Below are positions 57,726 through 64,000 of a DNA stretch of 64,000 nucleotides, one piece after another. Numbering within the stretch: the stretch's first letter is position 1; each line of letters opens with the position of its first letter. Both the position numbers and the translations under genes were made by a program. Origin of the DNA: an uncultured Coriobacteriaceae bacterium (lineage in GTDB: Bacteria; Actinomycetota; Coriobacteriia; Coriobacteriales; Atopobiaceae); contig CADBCS010000017.1 in NCBI GenBank assembly GCA_902793195.1, positions 1 through 64,000 of the forward strand. Direction: 5' to 3'. The notes beneath the pieces were generated by a model. That model worked only from the letters and a program-made list of their open reading frames with translations. It ran no database searches and was not told where the DNA came from.

Positions 57726-57755
57726 TGATATGCAACTATATACAGTCGCATATCA
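57726..57755. promoter_or_regulatory. TGATATGC inverted repeat, hicAB operator candidate
   Basis: TGATATGC (57726-57733) and GCATATCA (57748-57755) are perfect 8-base arms 14 bases apart, 60-90 bases before hicA. TATAGT-like -10 sequence on the minus strand lies between the arms. HicB proteins with ribbon-helix-helix ends bind such sites, so autoregulation is likely. Confidence 0.5.
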
Positions 57756-57886
57756 TGACAGTCCGCGTCGCCAGCACAGGTACGCAATCGGCGCATGTGG
57801 CGCGGAAGGCCCCGTCTTCCAAAAAAGAATACATGTTCCCGAACTAATGTACTGTTATGATATACACATAGCGACGGCTGGATGGG

Positions 57887-58542
57887 GTGGTGCCTGTGGA
57901 TGCGGCAATCGACGTTGGCGGGAAGCGGCTGCGGGAGGACCTGGAGCGGCTGGAGCGGTTTAGGCTGCTGGACGACACGTTCATGAGGCAGGTGTTCCGG
58001 GGCCAGCTGGGACTCGCGCAGCACGTGTTGAGGATACTTACGGGTTTGGGCGGCCTTACGCTCGTGAGGGAGGAGACGCAGCACGACCTCAAGCGGGCGA
58101 CCAGGTCCAAGTCGCCCGTGCTCGACGTGTGGGGGACCGACGAGTCGGGTGACCAGTACGACATGGAGGTGCAGGCGGGGACGGATCTTGATCCGATGCG
58201 CTTTCGCTACTACGGTTCTGCCATGGATGTGGATGCTCTACCCGCCGGTAGGGACTTCGATGAATTGCCGCAGCGATGGGCCGTGGTGGTGCTTGAGCGC
58301 GACCCGGACGGGTGCGCGAGATGTGCAGGATCAGCGAGGAGATCTTCAACGAGGGCGTCGAGCAGGGCATAAAGCAGGGTATCGAGCAAGGCGTCGAGCA
58401 GGGCATCAGGCAGGGTGCCAGGGACAACTTGCTGGAGAACGTGCGGAGCATGGTGAGGAACCTCCAGATCACGGCCCAGCAGGCGCTGGACGCCTTGGAC
58501 GTGCCCGAGTCAGACCGGCCGGGAATCATCGCGATGCTTTAG
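57887..58542 (+). pseudogene. Broken Rpn-family PD-(D/E)XK nuclease/transposase-like gene
   Basis: Two frames carry the ends of one protein. The first (57887 to about 58310) has the nuclease core (FMRQVFRGQLGLAQHVL, LDVWGTDESGDQYDMEVQ with the Asp and Glu-x-Gln active-site pattern). The second (about 58312-58542) has the family's tail, EEIFNEGVEQGIKQGIEQG repeats. The junction after RDPDG shifts frame and lacks about 60 residues expected between them, so this is a deletion plus frameshift. It is probably inactive. The gap before it (57667-57886) is otherwise empty apart from the hicAB operator. Confidence 0.75.
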
Positions 58543-58693
58543 GCGCGGCCGCGCTCACTTGGCCTTGTCCTTGAGAAGCTGTTCTGCATTAGGCGTGCCG
58601 CAACACGTCTTTCGCTCATGGGCTTTCCCCGCATTCAACACACGCTCCGTTACTTCTTTCCCCGTTCGGGTAAAACTACTGCGTTTCGGGAAG

Positions 58694-58728
58694 AACCTAT
58701 TGAATCTGCTCGCCAGACGTAATAGGTT
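58694..58728. repeat. AACCTATT/AATAGGTT inverted repeat in adhesin leader
   Basis: Perfect 8-base arms at 58694-58701 and 58721-58728 with a 19-base spacer lie 65 bases before the adhesin start. They may be an operator or an mRNA hairpin. The rest of the 58543-58792 gap shows no convincing gene. Confidence 0.4.
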
Positions 58729-58792
58729 AGCTTCAGAGGACTATGCAAAGTAGAAGAAAAGTGCTGGATCGATAAGGAGAGGAGGCAGCACG

Positions 58793-61700
58793 ATGGCAGA
58801 AAACACCAATAATCGTCTTACCGGAATGCTGCTGTCCAAAAGCCGTCGCGCTCAGTACCTCAAGGTATTTGCGGTACTGGCGGCTTGCGTGGCGGTTGCG
58901 GTGGCGATTGTGCTTCACCAGAACGGCGTTGCCATGACGCACAAGGAGCAGGTGCTCACCTGTCCCGTTACGGGTGCGGTGGCGCACACGCATGACCAGA
59001 GCTGCTACGACAAGGACGGCAACCTGGTCTGCACGCTACCCGAGCGCGAGCTGCATGTCCATGACGATAGCTGCTACACAGAGACGCGCACGCTCATCTG
59101 TGGCCAGGAGGAGTCTGACGAGCACCAGCATACCGACGCGTGCTACAACGTCTCGCGCGACCTTACCTGCGGCAAGGAGGAAGTGACCGAGGAGCATGTG
59201 CATGGTCCTGGTTGCTTTACCACCGTTACGGTGCAGGATGCCGACGACAGCGACAATGCAAACGCAGGCGATGCCGAGGCAACCGTTCAACCCAGTGCGA
59301 ACACGACGGAGGGCGCCGCTGCCTCCCAGTCCGCCTTGCCGGCCCAGTCCTTTACGGGCTTGGTTAAGGATCAGAACGATAAGGTTGTGCTTCAGGTTGA
59401 GGTTACGGCTCCTGAGGGCGCGTTCCCCGCAAACACCACCATGAAGATCGCGGCCATTGACTCAAAGGACGTAAAGGACACCGTTGACAAGGCCGTAACG
59501 CAGAAGTCGGCGGATGAGGTTGTCAAGGACATTCAGGCAGTAGACATCACCTTCTTCAACGAGGCTGGCCAGGAGATTGAGCCGCTCTGTCCCATCACGG
59601 TGTCGATGATGTCCGACAAGATTGCCAACGAGAACACGAACCCCGTGCTTGTCCATGTGGACGACGAGGGTAAGGGCGAGGTCGTCGACCAGCTGAGCGA
59701 CAAGCAGGCGGCCGAGCGTAACGTCGAAACCAGCGACAACACGCTGGCTTTTGACGCCAATGCGTTCTCTGTCTACGTCATTGCCTATACGGTAGACTTC
59801 CATTACGACGTCGATGGTGAAACGTACGACTTCAGCATACCCGGTGGCGGTTTCGTGAGTCTCACGGATCTGATAGAAGTCCTTGGCGTAGCTGAGGGAA
59901 CGGGTTCCGAGGAAAATGCCGTAAATTCTGAGGAACTAGCGGGAGAAGATGCTCTCACGCTCAGTGGCATTCAGGTTAGCGATAAGACGAGAAAATTCGT
60001 CGCAGATGTGGAGAGCGTTCAGTTCTCGAGTCCTGACTTGGTTTGGGTTGGGAAGATTGAGTCCGACAGCACAGTTGGTGGCCTAAAGGAAGCCAACGGG
60101 TTGGACGTACAGTACTCCGCAGAACTGTCAAAAGAGCAGATTGAACAGATTAACGCGCAGACCGTGAAGGGCGGAGACTGGGTTCTGATTAGCAAACTTC
60201 CGTTCCTGAGCGAGGAGAGCCTGACCGTTACGATGAAGAACGGTGAGGTGTTCACCATCAAGGTTACGGACGCGCAACTTAAGCAGACTGTGATCAGCAA
60301 GAGCGGTGAGACATGGGAAATCACTGTGACCTATGATGACAGCGCCAAGATTCCGAATGGGGCGGAACTCAAAGCTACGGAGATTACTAAAGAAAACAGT
60401 GAATACTCGAATATCCGTCAGAGTATTAAAGACAATTTTGATGGGGACAAAGAGGACATCACTGGCGCGCCCATTCTGTTTGATATTTCCATATGGAATG
60501 GTGACCAGGAAATTGAACCTGCCGAAGGAAGCCAGGTTCAGGTTGAGGTAAAGCTCGTCTCTGACGCTGTAAAGGGCATGTATACCGCAGAGGATTCACC
60601 GCTGCTCATAGATGAACTGCCCGTCAATGATTCGCAGGCTAAAATGACCAAAGAGATGAAGGTCCTTCATCTTAAGGAAGATAAGAAAATCGACCTAGTG
60701 GAGTCTACGGACACCATTAGTGAAGGTGAAACGGTTTCTAGCTTCACTACAGATTCATTCTCGAACTGGCTGCTCTACTTGGATGAAGATTTGACATCTA
60801 TTAATGTGACGACTGGAGACAGTATCACATTAAGGCCATATTCCGAATGGATATGGAAGAAGAATGATGAGCTGGAACAATATCAGGGTGGCCAGTGGAC
60901 TTTCCCGAGTAGTGATTGGGAATCACGAAATACAAGAGAAGGAAATATCAATTACACATATTATACGCATAAGACAAATGGGTCAGTATTCCGTTCTTTT
61001 GAGAAGACGGATGACCAACTACATGAGACCTATATAGTCGTTACGAGCGTTTCTTTGAATGCGGGCACTTTTAACCTGCAGACAAATAAGGGAAAAACGA
61101 TCCAGGTGAATGTCACACAAGGCCAAGCGAGCGGTAAGCCAAAAACGGTTCCAGGCATCGAAGGACTTACAGTTAATCTATTTGACTATGATGTGCCGTA
61201 TGTTAATGGCCAACCCGACTTTAAGCGTTCCGGCAATCTGGACGTAGAAGGAAACAAGGCTACCACTCCGATAAATGAAACGGTCAATGTAGATCATGAT
61301 TTGAAGTTCCTTGGATGGGGATATGACGGCGCTAACCATGGCGTTAACAGTTACACGCAAGAAAATCCAGTACAAGGCGTTGTTAAAGATAGGCTTGGGA
61401 CTGATGGATACCCAGTATTGAACACTACAAGTAGCGAAAGCCTTGCGTATCTGTTTAACACGGATTCGCATAATAGTAGTGTCTTTGCGTTCCCGAACGC
61501 TGACGGCTTATTCCAGCAGGACGATCAGGGCTATTATTACTATAACAGCAATTCAAATTACGCAGAATATGATCAAACTTCTAATACCTTCACACTGTAT
61601 GAACATACATATTCGCAGAATACGGGTGGTTCCAACGGAGCTAACGCTAAGCCGATTGGCTTCTTCCCGTTCCATGAATACGACACAGTGAATACACAGC

Positions 61701-63682
61701 CAAGTATGAATCATAACAAAGATCTAAACCATCATTTTGGAATGAGCATGGCGGTGGACTTTGAGATACCACAAGACAGGATGGCTCCTGATCCAAGTGG
61801 AAACAGACAACCGATTATTTATGAATTCTCTGGCGATGATGACTTGTGGGTATTTATTGATGATGAGCTTGTACTGGATATAGGCGGACTTCATCAGCCG
61901 GTTACTGGAACGATTAACTTTACAACCGGAGTGATAAGCGTTCATGGCGTAAATGATAAAACGATGACCTTCGAGGTTGGTAGCCATACGTTAAAGATGT
62001 TCTATTTGGAACGCGGTGGCTGCGATTCCAACCTGTCGGTACGGTTCAACCTTCCGTTAATACTCGGTAAGGGTAGTGTGCGAGTTGTCAAGAAGAGCGA
62101 TGCAAGTGATCAGGCTAACCCTGATACACCATTGGTCGGTGCACTGTTTGGTATTTGGGACAGTCCAAACTGTGCAGGTGAGCCATACACCATAGTTACT
62201 TCTGATCAAAATGGCGTCATTAGCAAAGACCTTCCGATTCGTGATGAGGGACAAGAAGAGAGACAAAAGTTTTACATGAAGGAAATTGCTCCTCCTGGCG
62301 GGTATCTGCTCAATCACACCATATATACCTTGACTGCCGGAGATTTGGATGCCAATGGGAATTGCGTTTTTGAAATCAGCAGTGGGGACGGGGCTATCTC
62401 AGACAGAGATGTTAATGGTGATCCAATCATCCGTAATCAGGCAGTGGCACCAATTAATATAGAAGTTGAAAAAATATGGCAAAATTCAGATGGAACTCAA
62501 ATAAATGTTCCGGAAGGTGTTACAGCAAAGTTTGAGGTAAAGCGTTTGCGCACGTATAGCACTGACCCATTGTATACAGTCGTTTTGAGGAGCCAAGAAA
62601 ATAGCAACGTGAAGTTTGATACAATATTGGCCCACGCTGGAGATAAACTTACTATAAAGTATCGTCATCATGCGGATTCGAATGGTACTTCCGTGGATTG
62701 TGTCACCGCCAATGGTGCGCAAGGGGTATTGCATCTGCCTACAAACAACACCGGTGATGAAATCAGTGTCACATATACAGTGAATGCGAGCCATGCAGAC
62801 AATGGTGAAATTCAGATACTCATACCAAATTGGTTTACAGAATGGTGCCATGCCCCCAGTTATCGAGATGGATACAATCCAAAATTCGTGGGCATCCAGA
62901 CTACATCGCATAACACTGTAACGGAAATAGACCCCACATATAATCAGCAGGTTACACTGACTTCTCAGGATAACTGGAGAAAGACCTTAAGTGATCTGAT
63001 TGTTCAGGGAACGGACAGTGCAACCACGACACTCTATCATTACGAATATTATGTGGTTGAAACAAGTATTCCGAACGGATACCAAGCACTCTATCCTGGT
63101 TCTATCAACAATGAACCTTCAAGTCAGGCTTCTAACACCTCTGGAACTCAAACAGTAGTAAACAAACAATTGAACACGAATATCACTCTGAAAAAGGTCG
63201 CAAAAGACCAGCTGAATGCAGTTAATCCGCCGACACTAAAGAACGCGACGTTCAGAATAGAGAAATATACTTCAAATTCATACGATGGACTCGACACCTC
63301 TTGGGGAAATGACGGATGCAAGTCTCTAACAGATGATGATGACAATGGAGAGTTCTTGATTGAAGGGCTGTCTACAGGTTTCTATAAGATCGTAGAGACG
63401 AGATGTCCAGACGGGTATATTAAATGCTCCGAAGATCCGACATTTGAAGTCAAGATGAACGACACTACAAAAGAGCTAGAAATCGTTTTGCTCAATTCGA
63501 ATCAGTTAGGATTTGTAAAATACAACAAGAATGATGCAACACTTCTTTATGGTAACGAGCCTGGCGAAGCTCTCCCGAGCACCGGTGGGTTTGGGACAAC
63601 GTCCTTTACCATTATTGGATCCATGCTGGTTGCCGGAGCCGGAGCCATGTTGGTGATGAAGAAGCGGAGGTCGGCTGAATAA
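58793..63682 (+). CDS. LPXTG adhesin with fibro-slime and SpaA-like domains
   Basis: A 1629-residue wall-anchored protein. Residues about 23-45 are the export helix. About 55-140 hold four Cys/His-rich short repeats of the H-x-H-x-x-x-C-Y type (HTHDQSCY, HVHDDSCY, HQHTDACY, HVHGPGCF). A long beta-rich region follows. About 960-1085 is a fibro-slime/PA14-like lectin domain (FSGDDDLWVFIDDELVLDIGG). About 1090-1190 and 1460-1570 are SpaA-like prealbumin domains (KEIAPPGGYLL, ETRCPDGYIK). LPSTG at 1594-1598, a hydrophobic helix and KKRR end the protein. AGGAGG precedes ATG 58793. The first about 1.1 kb has normal high G+C; from near 59.9 kb the gene becomes A+T-rich with different codons, so it is a mosaic. 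Confidence 0.9.
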   Translation: MAENTNNRLTGMLLSKSRRAQYLKVFAVLAACVAVAVAIVLHQNGVAMTHKEQVLTCPVTGAVAHTHDQSCYDKDGNLVCTLPERELHVHDDSCYTETRTLICGQEESDEHQHTDACYNVSRDLTCGKEEVTEEHVHGPGCFTTVTVQDADDSDNANAGDAEATVQPSANTTEGAAASQSALPAQSFTGLVKDQNDKVVLQVEVTAPEGAFPANTTMKIAAIDSKDVKDTVDKAVTQKSADEVVKDIQAVDITFFNEAGQEIEPLCPITVSMMSDKIANENTNPVLVHVDDEGKGEVVDQLSDKQAAERNVETSDNTLAFDANAFSVYVIAYTVDFHYDVDGETYDFSIPGGGFVSLTDLIEVLGVAEGTGSEENAVNSEELAGEDALTLSGIQVSDKTRKFVADVESVQFSSPDLVWVGKIESDSTVGGLKEANGLDVQYSAELSKEQIEQINAQTVKGGDWVLISKLPFLSEESLTVTMKNGEVFTIKVTDAQLKQTVISKSGETWEITVTYDDSAKIPNGAELKATEITKENSEYSNIRQSIKDNFDGDKEDITGAPILFDISIWNGDQEIEPAEGSQVQVEVKLVSDAVKGMYTAEDSPLLIDELPVNDSQAKMTKEMKVLHLKEDKKIDLVESTDTISEGETVSSFTTDSFSNWLLYLDEDLTSINVTTGDSITLRPYSEWIWKKNDELEQYQGGQWTFPSSDWESRNTREGNINYTYYTHKTNGSVFRSFEKTDDQLHETYIVVTSVSLNAGTFNLQTNKGKTIQVNVTQGQASGKPKTVPGIEGLTVNLFDYDVPYVNGQPDFKRSGNLDVEGNKATTPINETVNVDHDLKFLGWGYDGANHGVNSYTQENPVQGVVKDRLGTDGYPVLNTTSSESLAYLFNTDSHNSSVFAFPNADGLFQQDDQGYYYYNSNSNYAEYDQTSNTFTLYEHTYSQNTGGSNGANAKPIGFFPFHEYDTVNTQPSMNHNKDLNHHFGMSMAVDFEIPQDRMAPDPSGNRQPIIYEFSGDDDLWVFIDDELVLDIGGLHQPVTGTINFTTGVISVHGVNDKTMTFEVGSHTLKMFYLERGGCDSNLSVRFNLPLILGKGSVRVVKKSDASDQANPDTPLVGALFGIWDSPNCAGEPYTIVTSDQNGVISKDLPIRDEGQEERQKFYMKEIAPPGGYLLNHTIYTLTAGDLDANGNCVFEISSGDGAISDRDVNGDPIIRNQAVAPINIEVEKIWQNSDGTQINVPEGVTAKFEVKRLRTYSTDPLYTVVLRSQENSNVKFDTILAHAGDKLTIKYRHHADSNGTSVDCVTANGAQGVLHLPTNNTGDEISVTYTVNASHADNGEIQILIPNWFTEWCHAPSYRDGYNPKFVGIQTTSHNTVTEIDPTYNQQVTLTSQDNWRKTLSDLIVQGTDSATTTLYHYEYYVVETSIPNGYQALYPGSINNEPSSQASNTSGTQTVVNKQLNTNITLKKVAKDQLNAVNPPTLKNATFRIEKYTSNSYDGLDTSWGNDGCKSLTDDDDNGEFLIEGLSTGFYKIVETRCPDGYIKCSEDPTFEVKMNDTTKELEIVLLNSNQLGFVKYNKNDATLLYGNEPGEALPSTGGFGTTSFTIIGSMLVAGAGAMLVMKKRRSAE

Positions 63683-63696
63683 ACGGGAGCTAGAAT

Positions 63697-63722
63697 AGCC
63701 CGAGTCCTGCGGGGCTTTCTTG
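63697..63722 (+). terminator. Hairpin plus T run after the adhesin gene
   Basis: AGCCC (63697-63701) pairs with GGGCT (63712-63716) and is followed by TTTCTT. Located 15 bases after the adhesin stop; weak stem, so it may be leaky. Confidence 0.5.
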
Positions 63723-63823
63723 GGGGTGAAGTGTGACAAGCGTGCATTTGGGCTATGCACATCGCACAAACCACCATGGATATAAAAGCGTGTAGTAACA
63801 GTTCGTTAAGAGAAAGGAACGAC

Positions 63824-64000
63824 ATGAAACAAGTAAGAAGACTATTTACGTTTGCCCTGGCGCTGTTCATGGCATTCGCGATCGCCCTCCCCGCATTTGC
63901 GGCCGACGGGGATCGTGATGTTGATGCAAAGGTCACGGTAACTGGGTTTGAAGAGGGAGATACCATCACGGCGTATCAGTTCATAACGTGGAAAGACGGA
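63824..64000 (+). CDS. Start of a secreted pilin-like protein (cut by window end)
   Basis: The first 59 codons are visible. Residues 1-26 form a Sec signal peptide (RRLFTFALALFMAFAIALPAFA) followed by a VDAKVTVTGFEEGDTITAYQ stretch, like the first domain of major fimbrial subunits with isopeptide bonds. AGAAAGGAAC precedes ATG 63824. It continues past the window, so the sortase motif and length cannot be seen. Position after the adhesin suggests a pilus locus with sortase genes further right. Confidence 0.75.
   Translation, partial: MKQVRRLFTFALALFMAFAIALPAFAADGDRDVDAKVTVTGFEEGDTITAYQFITWKDG

Noticed and set aside
58559-58753. A 64-codon plus-strand frame before the adhesin.
   Set aside because: No ribosome site, no family resemblance, and it contains the inverted repeat at 58694-58728.

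Overview
The window reads as chromosome of an anaerobic, high-GC, Gram-positive bacterium of the Coriobacteriia, most like the Atopobiaceae (Olsenella/Atopobium relatives). The basis is the G+C-rich actinobacterial ribosomal genes, a PPi-type phosphofructokinase, a ferredoxin-dependent 2-oxoacid oxidoreductase, sortase-anchored pilin-like proteins and ChW wall-binding repeats. The genus is an inference from memory, not a search result.

Layout. (1) 1-5.0 kb: a PPi-dependent phosphofructokinase (minus strand) and a secreted subtilase with three ChW repeats. (2) 5.2-8.6 kb: rpsL-rpsG-fusA-rpsJ, closed by a very long hairpin. (3) 8.7-27.6 kb: an adenylate-forming-enzyme island. It holds an XRE-cupin regulator with an acyl-CoA ligase, a MATE exporter with a 3046-residue three-module NRPS (A-T-C-A-T-C-A-T-reductase), a convergent STAS/SpoIIE-phosphatase pair, and a TIM-barrel/acyl-CoA-ligase fusion. 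(4) 27.7-41.8 kb: a secreted HExxH metalloprotease behind an 11-G tract, a small XRE regulator, a P-loop ATPase, a 1604-residue Tat-exported LPNTA surface protein, and an 1870-residue degenerate PLC-like protein with 13 InlB-type repeats and three ChW repeats. (5) 42.2-45.0 kb: a four-gene Vor/Kor-type 2-oxoacid:ferredoxin oxidoreductase operon. (6) 45.1-46.2 kb: an AAA ATPase. (7) 46.5-52.0 kb: rplC-rplD-rplW-rplB-(rpsS)-rplV-rpsC-rplP-rpmC-rpsQ-rplN-rplX, closed by a strong hairpin. (8) 52.1-64 kb: an accessory region with a Fic protein, an AgrA/AgrC-like two-component system, a coiled-coil protein with a signal peptidase I, HicAB, a broken Rpn-type nuclease, a mosaic LPXTG fibro-slime adhesin and the start of a pilin-like gene.

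What stands out. The S10 ribosomal cluster, normally continuous from rpsJ through rplX into rplE, is interrupted by 38 kb between rpsJ and rplC and stops again after rplX. Inside it the rpsS reading frame has lost its first third. The NRPS ends in a reductase, so it should release a short peptide aldehyde or alcohol. It sits with a multidrug-type exporter and a membrane phosphatase/ATPase plus STAS pair that looks like a partner-switching controller. Three families of palindromic intergenic repeats are scattered through the window, two of them beside the surface-protein genes.

All calls come from reading the translations and DNA by eye. Start codons were chosen from Shine-Dalgarno position and family length. 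No sortase, phosphopantetheinyl transferase, tRNA, rRNA, CRISPR array or intact transposase was seen.
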